Positions 26,135-34,878 of a stretch of 64,000 nucleotides of DNA are shown one piece after another. Numbering within the stretch: the stretch's first letter is position 1; each line of letters starts with the position of its first letter. The stretch comes from Isosphaeraceae bacterium (GTDB taxonomy: Bacteria > Planctomycetota > Planctomycetia > Isosphaerales > Isosphaeraceae). The position numbers and the translations under genes are program-made. The notes below the pieces were generated by a model, which was not told the origin of the DNA, made no database searches, and was given only the letters and a program-made list of their open reading frames with translations. The stretch spans positions 620,001 through 684,000 of the forward strand of contig BPJS01000001.1 of assembly GCA_026004735.1 (NCBI GenBank). The letters are read 5' to 3'.

Positions 26135-29056
26135 TCACTTGGACTCAGCAACCGGCTCGCCCGTTTTCATGTCCACCTTCAGCCGCTCAAGCGTCGGCGA
26201 CGACGCCACCAGCTTCCCATCCAGGTAAACGTCTAGCCCGGACCTTCCATCGTCGTGCACGTCGCGCTCGTCGTCGGCCGCATCCCAGACAATCGTCACG
26301 TCATGGCCGCGGTAGCGTTGACCGTCCAGAACCAGCCACGACAGCGCCCCCTCCGGCACCAGGGGGTCAACCTCGAGCACCTCATCGTCCCGCGGCACCA
26401 GCCCAACCACCTCCGGAATCAAAATGTCGAGCCATGTCGAGTGGTTGTAATCCCGCTCACCCGTCTTCCACTCCCCGGTCTCCCCATTGTAAAACTCGCC
26501 GGTCCAGGGATAAGTCAAATCCTGTTCACGATACTGCGCCTTGGTGAACGACGTAAACAACTCCCAAAACCGCTCCATGGTCAGCGGCGAACGCGCTTCC
26601 TCCGGCACCTCCCGATCCGCCCGTAACGTCCGCGCCATCGCCGTCAAAACGATTGAATTGGCGTGCGGCCAGGTTGGGCCATTCCACATGCACGCCGCCG
26701 CCCGGCCCCCCGCCTGCGGCCAGCCGGTCTGCGAATACGCCGGACACTGCTTCGAAACCGATGCGACCGGCCAGGGCGTCCAGAATTGCTCCGGATCCAG
26801 AATCGCGTCCCAGGCCGCCTCATAACCCTTCCCGGCCGGCACCATCCCAAAATAAAACGGATACACCCCAACGATTTCCTTGACCTCGGCCACCGCATCG
26901 TCCGAAGCCCGCAGCGAGTAAAAATAACTCGTTTCGGGCCGCCACATCTTCGCGGCCAGCGCCGCGGCGATCTTCGCCGCGAGCTCCTCAAACTCCTTCG
27001 CCTTCTCCGCCTGCCCCAGCGCCCGATACATCCGCGCCACATTCGTCGCGTTGCCGAAATTGTACGCCGTCAGATCCACCCGCTCCAACGGAACCACCTG
27101 CTGCGGCTGATCAAAACCCTCCGACGTTTGGTAGTCCGAAAAAAAGAAAAACGACGGCTGATACTCCATCCCGGTCCACCAATGGCTGTCGACCATCAAC
27201 AGCCCGTCCCCATCCGCGTCATAAACCTCCTGCCAGCCGCGCGTATTGTCAGCCAGCCGGTCCACCACTTCGGCGAGAAACCCCCGATCCGGGTGCACCA
27301 ACTCCCCCTCCCAGCCCGTCGAGCTGATCCAGTCCGTATACTGCCCCCCCGCCGGTCCACTCGGCAAAACGTGGCTCGGATAGATCCGATCCGGCTTCGC
27401 GTTGTACGCCCACGTCCGCAGATGCCCCCGCCAGTACTGAGGATCAGCAAGCCACCGCGCCTCTCTGATCTGATGCGCCGCCCCATAACTGATCACGTTC
27501 GCATACCACGAACTCCGCCACCGCCCCTCACTCTGCGTCGGCCACTTCATTACCCCCAGCCTCGGTTCCAGTAGATTTCTGCGCAATAAATACGCCCGGT
27601 GGTAATACAGCTTCCGTATCCATTCGTCCGAGCAGTCAAATCCGGCCAGATTCGCGTCAAACCAGCTCTGGTACGCCTGCACCTGTGCACTCAGCACATC
27701 GCGTTGATCCTGGCGCTCCGGCGACATCACGCCAAGCCGATCCACCCCCGCTTCCAGCGATCGCGTATACGCTTGCGGCGGATTCAAGTACGCGTCGATC
27801 CGGAGCGGCTCATCCACCGGCCGGATCTCCATCGCCGCCTTCACCACCTTCGTCTCGCCCGGTTGCAGCTCGTAGGTGAACCCCAACGCCGAGCGGAGAA
27901 ACGCCGCATTGTCATCCCGCCCCCGCGCCGTTGCCACCGTGATCTGCCGGTTCTCCTTCACGTCCAACCCCTGCGCCGGCTCGCTCATCACCGCGAACCG
28001 CAACACCTGCCGCAACTCATAACCTTGCTGGCGGACCCGCGACTCAGCCCAAAATGCCCACGGCCCGTGCACACCCTCAGTCCGCTGCGACCGATTCGAG
28101 ATCACTCGCCCCTCGTACTGCCCCTCCCAATCCGGCACGGGAACCGCCGTAAATCGCCTGACTTCATCCGACCCATTCCGCACTCGCAAGACCACCACCA
28201 GCACATCGTCCGGAGCAATAAACTTATCCCCCGTGATCTCGACCCGCGCGTCCGGCTCCTCCCCATCACCCCCGTAGACCGGCTCGAACCCGTACAGACC
28301 CGTGTAGTACTCGGCCCCCTGGTGCTCAAAGACCACCCGCAGCCGTTCCGTCTCCACCTCATCAAACCGAACCGTGTTCTCCCCCGCGCGCGCCACCTTC
28401 GGCGATCGCTCCGTCAGCTCGATCGGCTGCCACTGCCCCTCGACCCACCGCTCCAGCCGATACTCCCGAGGCGCTCGGCACGCCCCGCGACCCTCATCGT
28501 CGTAAAACCAAAGCTTCACACCCCGCACCACCCGACGCCCCCCAAAATCCACCGCATACCAGTCCGACCGCCGACCACTCGACCAGCACGTCCACCGCTT
28601 CTCAGGCCGAAACGGCCGTGTCAACGGTCCATCCAGCCGGTCCGTGCGCCACGTAAACGAAGCCGACGGCTCCAGCCGCCGCACCGCCCCCTCGAGATGC
28701 ACATGGCTCGGGCGATACGTCGCCCGCGCCGGCGCCAACGGACCCAGCTCATCCCGCACGTCCAGATCCAGCGCTCGCAGATTCGACAAAAACAGCCAAT
28801 GCACACCCTCTCCAAAAGCCCACCCCTGCGGACTCGTCGCCCACAGCCGCTCTCCCGTCGAGCCAAGCGGAACCTCAGGCCCGTATGGACGCTCCAGCAC
28901 CGCGTCCATCGGACCCACCCTCTCCATAAACCGCCGCGCCGGCGCCTGCACCGGCTCGTCCAGGGCCGACGCTGCCCCCACCGCCCAACCCAGCAAAACC
29001 CCCCACCAACTCACCCAACCGCCCAGATGCCCGCGACCCAAATCAATGCGTTTCAC
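26135..29056 (-). CDS. Large secreted glycoside hydrolase (MGH1/GH63-like (alpha/alpha)6 barrel)
   Basis: 973 residues from GTG 29056, which follows a GGAGGAGGGGGGAGG tract; ATG 29083 upstream is less likely. Signal sequence near 5-30 (WGVLLGWAVGAASA). Residues about 110-260 resemble a discoidin (F5/8 type C) jelly-roll with FRPEKRWTCWSSG and YAVDFGGRRVVRGVKLWFYDD. Residues about 430-900 form an all-helical catalytic barrel with YHRAYLLRRNLLEPRLG, SHWWTGMEYQPSFF, RAAACMWNGPTWPHANSIV and GERDYNHSTWLDILIPE, in the style of MGH1-like, GH63 and trehalase-type enzymes. It is expected to cleave alpha-linked sugars at the surface or in the periplasm. Exact specificity is unknown. Confidence 0.82.
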   Translation of the reverse strand: MKRIDLGRGHLGGWVSWWGVLLGWAVGAASALDEPVQAPARRFMERVGPMDAVLERPYGPEVPLGSTGERLWATSPQGWAFGEGVHWLFLSNLRALDLDVRDELGPLAPARATYRPSHVHLEGAVRRLEPSASFTWRTDRLDGPLTRPFRPEKRWTCWSSGRRSDWYAVDFGGRRVVRGVKLWFYDDEGRGACRAPREYRLERWVEGQWQPIELTERSPKVARAGENTVRFDEVETERLRVVFEHQGAEYYTGLYGFEPVYGGDGEEPDARVEITGDKFIAPDDVLVVVLRVRNGSDEVRRFTAVPVPDWEGQYEGRVISNRSQRTEGVHGPWAFWAESRVRQQGYELRQVLRFAVMSEPAQGLDVKENRQITVATARGRDDNAAFLRSALGFTYELQPGETKVVKAAMEIRPVDEPLRIDAYLNPPQAYTRSLEAGVDRLGVMSPERQDQRDVLSAQVQAYQSWFDANLAGFDCSDEWIRKLYYHRAYLLRRNLLEPRLGVMKWPTQSEGRWRSSWYANVISYGAAHQIREARWLADPQYWRGHLRTWAYNAKPDRIYPSHVLPSGPAGGQYTDWISSTGWEGELVHPDRGFLAEVVDRLADNTRGWQEVYDADGDGLLMVDSHWWTGMEYQPSFFFFSDYQTSEGFDQPQQVVPLERVDLTAYNFGNATNVARMYRALGQAEKAKEFEELAAKIAAALAAKMWRPETSYFYSLRASDDAVAEVKEIVGVYPFYFGMVPAGKGYEAAWDAILDPEQFWTPWPVASVSKQCPAYSQTGWPQAGGRAAACMWNGPTWPHANSIVLTAMARTLRADREVPEEARSPLTMERFWELFTSFTKAQYREQDLTYPWTGEFYNGETGEWKTGERDYNHSTWLDILIPEVVGLVPRDDEVLEVDPLVPEGALSWLVLDGQRYRGHDVTIVWDAADDERDVHDDGRSGLDVYLDGKLVASSPTLERLKVDMKTGEPVAESK

Positions 29057-29209
29057 CGCCTCCCCCCTCCTCCCACGAACCACCCCGTTTCAGCCTACGC
29101 ACCAGCCCCGACCCGACCAACCCAACGCGCGCAGCCCATCCCCGGCCGCTCCGCCCCAAAACCGCGACCCAAGCTCATCCACCATCGCTCCCCCCAGGCC
29201 CGGCCTCGC
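29057..29209. other. Intergenic gap before the glycosidase gene
   Basis: About 150 bases containing the glycosidase ribosome binding tract next to 29056. Nothing else recognised. Confidence 0.35.
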
Positions 29210-29299
29210 TCACTTCTTGCGGTGGCGAATTCGGCTTCGCATCCGGCGCTTCTTCCGACCCACCTTGCGACGTCCCTTCCCTCGTCGGCGACTTGCCAT
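29210..29299 (-). CDS. 29-residue Arg/Lys-rich protein, AURKAIP1/COX24-like
   Basis: ATG 29299 to TGA 29212-29210, with GGGAG about 6 bases upstream of the start. The peptide begins MASRRRGKGRRKVGRKKRR and ends RIRHRKK; 20 of 29 residues are Arg, Lys or His. The second half (RKKRRMRSRIRHRKK) resembles the short bacterial proteins carrying the AURKAIP1/COX24 domain, which are related to the mitoribosomal protein mS38 and the ribosomal protein bTHX class. A ribosome-associated role is inferred from this composition. Such small genes are easily missed. The tRNA-Gln gene lies 167 bases upstream on the same strand. Confidence 0.68.
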   Translation of the reverse strand: MASRRRGKGRRKVGRKKRRMRSRIRHRKK

Positions 29300-29466
29300 A
29301 ACCGCTCCCAGTCGTTCCTCTTCGTTAACGGTTGATCCACCAATGGCCCGCCCAAAGGCCCGCCGTAATGGTCTTCAGGCCTACAGGCGAAAGCCACTAA
29401 GATAACCCCGCTCTGCCCCTCCAGCAAGGCGGGCAAACGGCCTTTCCCACTCTGGACCCTGACAAA
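29300..29466. other. Intergenic region between tRNA-Gln and the small basic protein gene
   Basis: About 165 bases. The tRNA and the small gene are both read leftward and might share a transcript. I see no clear terminator. Confidence 0.35.
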
Positions 29467-29537
29467 CTACCCGGCCAGGATTCGAACCTGGAACAACAGG
29501 ACCAAAACCTGTTGTGATACCGTTTCACCACCGGGTA
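29467..29537 (-). tRNA. tRNA-Gln (anticodon TTG)
   Basis: 71 bases on the minus strand. The acceptor arm TACCCGG pairs fully with CCGGGTA and is followed by discriminator G. The D-arm, a 6-bp anticodon-side stem (AACAGG/CCTGTT) with loop TTTTGGT giving anticodon TTG, and the T-arm with GTTCGAATC are all present. The CCA end is not encoded. Confidence 0.93.
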
Positions 29538-29549
29538 AGCACATTCTTG

Positions 29550-29555
29550 ATTCTA
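29550..29555 (-). promoter_or_regulatory. Possible -10 element of the tRNA-Gln promoter
   Basis: TAGAAT on the minus strand (5/6 to TATAAT), 12 bases upstream of the mature 5' end. No good -35 is found at the expected distance, so this is tentative. Confidence 0.35.
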
Positions 29556-29761
29556 ATCATCCCAACCCCCGCCGAAAAGCTCGCGCTGCTCGCCGCCCCG
29601 CCCTCGATCGCCGTCACAACCAACGCCAGACACCATCCTCGTCACGCCCTCCCGACTCCCCATCCCCACAGCCACACCCGAGAAGTCCCGGCCCGCAGCG
29701 CACCAGCCTCCGCCCTCCCGTCCCCCCGAACGACGGTCCGTTCCACCAACCCAAACTCGGT

Positions 29762-30496
29762 TCAATCCGTGATTGCCTCACCGCCGTTCGGCTCATGCAA
29801 CACCCGATACGCCAAATTCTCCAACTGAATGCTCAAATCCACCGAAATGACACTCAACGGCTCCGGTACGGTCAGCGTCACCGGCGCAAAGTTCAGCAAC
29901 CCCCGAATCCCACAACCGGCTGCCAATTCGGCGACCCGCCCCGCCGCCTCGCCCGGCACCGTCAAGATCGCCAGCCGCAGCCCCAATTCCTCGGCAACCT
30001 CCCCAAGCCGCTCCAACGGCTGCACCACCAACCCACCTACCGTCTGCCCAATCTTCTTCGGGTCATTGTCAAACAACGCGACGATGTGAAACCCCCGATT
30101 CCGAAACCCCCGATACCGCAGCAACGCTCGACCCAGATTGCCGACGCCAATGATCGCCGTCGGCCAGTCCCGGTCGATCCCCAGAATCTGCCGCAACGCC
30201 CGAATCAATTCCGCAATTCGATACCCAATCCCCGGTCGACCAAACTGACCAAAGCACGCCAGATCCTTGCGAACCTGCGCATCGTTGATTCCCAACGCGC
30301 TGCCGAGCAGACTGCTCGAGACGGTCGTCTCCCCCCGACGCTCAAACGCCTCCAACTCCCGCAAATACAAACTCAACCGTCCAATCACAGCCCTCGGCAC
30401 CGGTCGTTCCGCGGGCATTTCCCGATGCGATCCGGACACCCCACCAGGCTCCGACCTGAAGTTTGCTCGCGGCCGTCCCATCCGCCCCTTGGCCAC
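29762..30496 (-). CDS. rex: Redox-sensing transcriptional repressor Rex
   Basis: 244 residues from ATG 30496 (a later ATG at 30418 would remove a non-conserved tail). Rex binds DNA when NADH/NAD+ is low and releases it when NADH rises. The N-terminal winged helix at about 35-100 holds RPVPRAVIGRLSLYLREL, SSSLLGSALGINDAQVRKDL and the DNA-recognition FGQFGRPGIGY. The Rossmann domain starts at AIIGVGNLGRALLRY near 114, with VALFDNDPKKIG near 140 and the C-terminal swap helix SVDLSIQLENLAYRVL. All family landmarks are intact. It is last in a leftward group after ribD (36-base gap). Confidence 0.93.
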   Translation of the reverse strand: MAKGRMGRPRANFRSEPGGVSGSHREMPAERPVPRAVIGRLSLYLRELEAFERRGETTVSSSLLGSALGINDAQVRKDLACFGQFGRPGIGYRIAELIRALRQILGIDRDWPTAIIGVGNLGRALLRYRGFRNRGFHIVALFDNDPKKIGQTVGGLVVQPLERLGEVAEELGLRLAILTVPGEAAGRVAELAAGCGIRGLLNFAPVTLTVPEPLSVISVDLSIQLENLAYRVLHEPNGGEAITD

Positions 30497-30532
30497 CTGA
30501 TCCCTAATGGTCCTTCCCCTTCCTCGGTTCGG

Positions 30533-31666
30533 TCAAGCCGGCTCGCCGGCTCGATCACCCCGCCGCCACCACCGATCCAGGACCCCTCGTAAACGCACAT
30601 CCCCATCCAACTCATCGATCCTCACCGACTCCAAAGCCCAGGCCTCGGCCATCGTTCGCGACCCTGCCCCCCGCACCCCCGTCTGCGCGTGGTCGCCCCC
30701 TTCCACCCGGGGCGCCACGTAAACCTCGACTTCATCCACCTCCCCCGCATCAAAAAACGACCCCAAAACCCGCCCACCACCCTCGACCAGGACGTTCGTC
30801 ATCCCCCGCCGACCCAACTCCTCCAGCACCGCGCCCACCGAGACACGCCCGCCCTGCTCCTCCAATTCGACCACCTCACACCCACGAGACCTCAGCGCCT
30901 CCACCCGGTCGCGCTCCGCCCGCTTCGTCACCGCCACCACCACCGGCGCCTCGGTCACGGTCGCCACCAACCGCGACTCCAGCGGCAACCGCGCCTGCGA
31001 GTCCAAAATCACCCGACTCGCCACCCGCGGTCCCGCCGGCCGTGCCGTCAGCCGGGGATCATCGGCCCAGACCGTCCCCACTCCAACCACAATCGCATCC
31101 ACCCGGCCCCTCAACGCGTGCACATGCATCCGCGACCGCTCGTTGCTGATCCAACGACTCTCTCCCGACGCCGTCGCCGTCTTCCCATCCAACGTCATCG
31201 CCCACTTGGCGATCACATACGGCCGGCCGGTCGCCAGCCGCTTCAAGTACGCGGCGTTCAGTTCTCGCGCAAGCTCCTCCTCCAGGCCCACTTCCGCCTC
31301 AATCCCGGCCTCCCGCAACCTCCTCAGCCCCCCACCCGTCACGCGCGGATCCGGATCAACCATCGCAGCCACCACCCGCCCCACACCCGCCCGCACAATC
31401 GCCTCCACGCACGGCGGCGTCTTCCCGTGATGACAACACGGCTCCAGCGACACATACAGCGTAGCTCCCCGCGCCGCCTCACCCGCCCGATCCAACGCCA
31501 CCACCTCCGCGTGCGGCCCCCCAAACCGGCCATGATGCCCCGCCGCCACCAACTGCCCATCCCGAACCACCAGCGCTCCCACCAGCGGATTCGGCTCCAC
31601 CCAGCCCCGACCTCGCTCCGCCTCCGCCAACGCCAGCCGCATCCAGGCCCGATCCGCCTCGTTCAC
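30533..31666 (-). CDS. ribD: Bifunctional riboflavin biosynthesis protein RibD (deaminase/reductase)
   Basis: 377 residues from GTG 31666, whose codon overlaps the upstream TGA (GTGA), so translation is coupled. The enzyme performs the deaminase and reductase steps of riboflavin synthesis. The deaminase domain at about 1-150 has the zinc site HAEVVALDRAGEAARGATL and SLEPCCHHGKTPPC. The reductase domain begins at YVIAKWAMTLDGKTA near 170, with WISNERSRMHVHALRGRVDAI, DDPRLTARP and the NADPH-site LVEGGGRVLGSFF near 305. A frame extending to 31765 exists but lacks family similarity. Cytoplasmic. No other rib genes are visible nearby. Confidence 0.94.
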   Translation of the reverse strand: MNEADRAWMRLALAEAERGRGWVEPNPLVGALVVRDGQLVAAGHHGRFGGPHAEVVALDRAGEAARGATLYVSLEPCCHHGKTPPCVEAIVRAGVGRVVAAMVDPDPRVTGGGLRRLREAGIEAEVGLEEELARELNAAYLKRLATGRPYVIAKWAMTLDGKTATASGESRWISNERSRMHVHALRGRVDAIVVGVGTVWADDPRLTARPAGPRVASRVILDSQARLPLESRLVATVTEAPVVVAVTKRAERDRVEALRSRGCEVVELEEQGGRVSVGAVLEELGRRGMTNVLVEGGGRVLGSFFDAGEVDEVEVYVAPRVEGGDHAQTGVRGAGSRTMAEAWALESVRIDELDGDVRLRGVLDRWWRRGDRAGEPA

Positions 31667-32514
31667 GACGCCGCCCCCGTCGGATCCCCCACCAGCCAAT
31701 ACAACAGCTCCATCCGCCGCCGCGCAACTTCCGGCGGCAGTGGATCCAGCCCCGACCGCACCCACACCGGCAACGCCAACTCAAACGCCTCCAACCGCTC
31801 CGGCCCTACCTCCCTTGCCCCCAACTCCCGGATCAACCGCCAATCCGCCATCCGCCGCGTCAGCTCGGCCCGCGCCGCCGGGCGCGCTCGCTCCAGCCGA
31901 CGTGCCACCAGAGGCTCTCGCTCCCGAGCCTCCAGCCCCTCAGGACCTAGCTCCGCCGCCGCCTCGGCCCGGAGCCGCTGCAACCGCGGATCGCTCCGCA
32001 CCACCACGCGAAACCGCCGCAACTGCTCGGCCTCCGTCCCCGCTGCCTGCACCCACTCCCGCCGCGACGGCTCCAGCGCAAACCACAGCCTCAAATCCAC
32101 CGCCGTCCGCCGGATCGACTCCGCACACAACGCCGACACTTGCAACACGTCCCGCAACAGCCCCATCACCTCCCGACGCCGACGCTCCGCCTCCCGCGCC
32201 GTCTCGACCAACCCAATCCGTCGCTCCAGCGGCGCTTCCTGAATCAACCGCTGTCGCTCGCCCGGCAGCCCTGCCAACCAAACCGCATACCGATCCATCA
32301 ACTCCTCAAGCCGCCGACGCTCCTCCGCGGAAACACTCTCCAGCCGAGCCTTCAACTCCTCAACCGCCGCCGACCCCGAACCCATACCCCCATCGACCGC
32401 TTGACCCGCTCTCAAAATCCCACCACCCCACGCCCAGACCCCCAGCCAACCCACCCCCAAGCCCATTCCGATCCACCCGACCCTCCTCGCCCAGCCCCGC
32501 CCCCTTCCGTTCAC
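31663..32514 (-). CDS. Membrane-anchored helical protein of unknown function
   Basis: 283 residues from GTG 32514, overlapping the stop of the upstream anti-sigma-like gene (GTGA) and in turn overlapped by ribD. An N-terminal hydrophobic segment at about 10-32 (VGWIGMGLGVGWLGVWAWGGG) is followed by a highly charged alpha-helical domain of about 240 residues. This domain is rich in Arg and Glu, for example ERRRLEELMDRYAVWLAGLP near 65 and VVRSDPRLQRLRAEAAAEL near 170. It resembles uncharacterised planctomycete proteins found beside anti-sigma factors. It is probably periplasmic and tethered. No enzyme motif. Confidence 0.72.
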   Translation of the reverse strand: MNGRGRGWARRVGWIGMGLGVGWLGVWAWGGGILRAGQAVDGGMGSGSAAVEELKARLESVSAEERRRLEELMDRYAVWLAGLPGERQRLIQEAPLERRIGLVETAREAERRRREVMGLLRDVLQVSALCAESIRRTAVDLRLWFALEPSRREWVQAAGTEAEQLRRFRVVVRSDPRLQRLRAEAAAELGPEGLEAREREPLVARRLERARPAARAELTRRMADWRLIRELGAREVGPERLEAFELALPVWVRSGLDPLPPEVARRRMELLYWLVGDPTGAAS

Positions 32515-32999
32515 GGCTCGTCCTCCGCAAACGCCCCCGACCGATCCAACGCCTGCAAAAACTCCCACGATCCCACCCGTTGATACGTCTGTTCAGTAGT
32601 CGCTCCACCAACCGCCGGCTCCGTTGCCATCCCAGCGGGCGGAGCCATCTGCTTTCCCCATCTCCAGCCGACCCAGGCGGCAACAGCCATCAGGCTCAAA
32701 AACACCAGCCACGCCCGAAACACCCGCCCTCGACCAGGCAACCCCTCCAAACGCAAGCCTTGCCGCGTTCGCTCCGTGAGTGCCCAGTTCACCCCCGTGA
32801 CCGGCAAGGTATCCAGCAATTCCCAGACACGCTGCAACTCCACCGCCTCACGCCGCGCCGCCGGCTCACGCTCTAGCCAGGCCTCAACTCGCGCCCGCTC
32901 CGCCGGATCCAACTCGCCATCGAGATATGCTACCAACCGGCCCGGATCCCCACGCTCCGGGTCGTCTGCGACTCTTGGCTCAGGCTTCGTCGTTCCCAC
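32511..32999 (-). CDS. Anti-sigma-factor-like transmembrane protein
   Basis: 162 residues. N-terminal cytoplasmic part at about 18-70 contains LVAYLDGELDPAERARVEAW followed by a helix with LEREPAARREAVELQRVW; this is the layout of an anti-sigma domain but lacks the HxxxCxxC zinc ligands. One membrane helix at about 94-112 (AWLVFLSLMAVAAWVGWRW) leads to a short periplasmic tail. Membrane anti-sigma factors normally lie next to an ECF sigma gene; none is visible here. It overlaps the next gene by four bases. Confidence 0.75.
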   Translation of the reverse strand: MGTTKPEPRVADDPERGDPGRLVAYLDGELDPAERARVEAWLEREPAARREAVELQRVWELLDTLPVTGVNWALTERTRQGLRLEGLPGRGRVFRAWLVFLSLMAVAAWVGWRWGKQMAPPAGMATEPAVGGATTEQTYQRVGSWEFLQALDRSGAFAEDEP

Positions 33000-33040
33000 A
33001 ACCTCGGTCCAAGCCTAGCAATCCCCAAACCCCCAAAACC

Positions 33041-33619
33041 CTAACGCATGCCACCAAGCCCCATCCCACCCAGTCCGCCCATTCCTCCAAACCCCCCAAA
33101 ACCGCCGCCGCCCAATCCACCCAGTCGACTTCGTCCTCCCATCGAGCGTTGCACCGTGCCGAACGGTGTTAGCCTCGGGCCGTAATTCGGCATCGGGATC
33201 GAGGAGTTGGCAATCCCGCTCCGTTGACCGGGGAAGTAGTTCGCGACCCGGTTGTAATAGCCGGCCGGTCCCAGGCCGTTCAGGTTCGTATTAACCGGGC
33301 CACTTCGCGACAGCGGCACCGGGACCGGCGAGACGCGATCCGTGTAGGCCGCAAACGGATCATAGTTTGCCAGGCCGCTGGCCGGATCGATCAGCCCAGC
33401 CCGATCGGTCACCGCCTGCAGTTGCCGCTGAACCGCCATCTGTCGCAGCGTGTCCTCGGTCCGCGGAATCGATGCCAGGTAGGCTTGCTGCGGGATGAAA
33501 AAGCTGTAGTAGAGGAAAAACGGATCGTCGAACCCGCCCGCCACAGCCACTTGCGCTTGGGTCGGCCGGGCCAGCAACCCCACCAGGAGCACACCGCCCA
33601 AAACGATCGTCCGGCGCAT
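33041..33619 (-). CDS. Exported protein with glycine/methionine-rich C-terminus
   Basis: 192 residues from ATG 33619, preceded by a GAGGTGG ribosome site. Cleavable signal peptide at about 1-23 (VLGGVLLVGLLARPTQA). The mature protein has a Tyr/Phe-rich start (DDPFFLYYSFFIPQQAYLAS), a polar middle, and ends in a low-complexity tail of GG, GF and GM repeats from about residue 160. Two Tyr-rich stretches near 90-125 (NYDPFAAYTDR, GYYNRVANYFPGQR) may be sticky. No known domain. A cell-envelope or surface role is guessed. It starts a leftward run that continues into the anti-sigma-like gene 41 bases downstream. Confidence 0.75.
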   Translation of the reverse strand: MRRTIVLGGVLLVGLLARPTQAQVAVAGGFDDPFFLYYSFFIPQQAYLASIPRTEDTLRQMAVQRQLQAVTDRAGLIDPASGLANYDPFAAYTDRVSPVPVPLSRSGPVNTNLNGLGPAGYYNRVANYFPGQRSGIANSSIPMPNYGPRLTPFGTVQRSMGGRSRLGGLGGGGFGGFGGMGGLGGMGLGGMR

Positions 33620-33770
33620 GGCTTCCCACCTCAATCGGTTCGCGGTCGTGCTGAGCCACCCTCAGGGCCACCCACCCTGATTCGCTCATCCGGTATAGTA
33701 TCGTGCCGCCTCGGCAAAAGTCCCGCACAATTCGCCGCCCACGTCGGTGGCCGCGCGGAGGCGTGCTCCC

Positions 33771-34100
33771 ATGTCGCAACCGGCTCCGTTGCTCACCATC
33801 GCGGCGATGGCCATCCTGGTCCTGATCATCGCCTGGGGCTTGTGGACCATGCAGACAATCCGCAACGAAGCTCGCCAAAAGCCCACCAGCCTCGGCACGC
33901 CCGAAGACCTCATCGGCCCCATTCGCGCCGCCTACCAGGCCGGTCAAATGGATTCGGCCGAGTACGATCGAATCTGTCAGCGGTTGGGCCTTCCCCGGGG
34001 CAAACCCGACCGAACCCCGACCGACTCGCCAACTCCGCCCTCACCAACCAATCCGCTCACAGATCCCAGTTCGAACGCATCGCATCCCGCGCCGGATTGA
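33771..34100 (+). CDS. Small membrane protein with SHOCT-like motif
   Basis: 109 residues from ATG 33771 (GGAG upstream). N-terminal membrane helix at about 6-28 (LLTIAAMAILVLIIAWGLW). A short helical module follows near 50-72 (AAYQAGQMDSAEYDRICQRL), reminiscent of the SHOCT/short C-terminal domain. The tail is Pro/Thr/Ser-rich. It is divergent from the exported Gly-rich gene and convergent with lpxA, whose 3' end overlaps it by 44 bases. Function unknown. Confidence 0.7.
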   Translation: MSQPAPLLTIAAMAILVLIIAWGLWTMQTIRNEARQKPTSLGTPEDLIGPIRAAYQAGQMDSAEYDRICQRLGLPRGKPDRTPTDSPTPPSPTNPLTDPSSNASHPAPD

Positions 34101-34878
34101 TCCCTAGGGTCGAGCTTCGAATAAACTGAGTAAATTCGCGAACCTCGGCAATCTCGCCAAAGTCAGCCTCGATCCGATCGAGCGACGCCAACACCCCCCG
34201 TCCTTCCTTGTACAAAATCCGAAACGCCTGTCGCATCGCGTCGATCGACGTCGCCGGGATGCCCGCTCGCCGCATCCCCACGATGTTCAAGCCCGTGACG
34301 CAGTTGTAGCCCTGTTGCAGGACGAATGGCGGGATATCTTTGGTGGTTGCCGCCATCCCACCCAACATCGCCAGCCGCCCGACCCGGCAGCGCTGCTGGA
34401 CCGCCGTGTGCCCGGACAGGATGCAATGGTCCCCCAGTTGGACGTGGCCGGCCACCAGCGCGTTGTTGACCAGTGTGCAGCCGTTCCCAACCCGCGCATC
34501 GTGCCCCACATGGGAGTTAATCATCATCAAATTGCGATCGCCGATAACCGTTTCCCCGCCTCCTTCGACGGTCCCGCGGTGCACCGTCACGTACTCGCGA
34601 AAGGTGTTCCCGTCGCCGACGATCAACCGGGTCGGCTCGCCCCGGTAGGCCCGCGACTGGGGGCTCTTGCCCAACACCGCCCCATGACCGACGAAGTTAT
34701 CCCGCCCCATCCGCAGCGGACCGCAGAGACAGGCATGGCTCTCGATGATCGTCCCAGAGCCGACGCTCACCGGACCCTCAATCACGGCATACGGGCCAAC
34801 CACCACGTCGGGGGCCAGTTCCACTTCCGGACCGATCACCGCGGTCGGGTGGATCAGCTCCGAGACGGCAAGCGCCAT
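34057..34878 (-). CDS. lpxA: Acyl-ACP--UDP-N-acetylglucosamine O-acyltransferase LpxA
   Basis: 273 residues from ATG 34878 with GGAGGAGG upstream. First enzyme of lipid A synthesis, attaching a 3-hydroxyacyl chain to UDP-GlcNAc in the cytoplasm. The left-handed beta-helix of hexapeptide repeats spans about 5-185 (HPTAVIGPEVELAPDVVVG, then NNALVAGHVQLGDHCILSGH). The catalytic His region reads INSHVGHDARVGNG near residue 120, and substrate residues lie in LGKSPQSRAYRGEPT near 68. A helical C-terminal domain (YNCVTGLNIVGMRRAGIP) completes it. It shows that the organism makes lipid A. The 3' end overlaps the convergent small membrane protein gene by 44 bases. Confidence 0.93.
   Translation of the reverse strand: MALAVSELIHPTAVIGPEVELAPDVVVGPYAVIEGPVSVGSGTIIESHACLCGPLRMGRDNFVGHGAVLGKSPQSRAYRGEPTRLIVGDGNTFREYVTVHRGTVEGGGETVIGDRNLMMINSHVGHDARVGNGCTLVNNALVAGHVQLGDHCILSGHTAVQQRCRVGRLAMLGGMAATTKDIPPFVLQQGYNCVTGLNIVGMRRAGIPATSIDAMRQAFRILYKEGRGVLASLDRIEADFGEIAEVREFTQFIRSSTLGINPARDAMRSNWDL

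Noticed and set aside
27599-29335. 578-codon plus-strand frame opposite the large glycosidase
   Set aside because: Arg/His/Pro-rich mirror with no domain; the minus-strand protein has clear glycosidase motifs.
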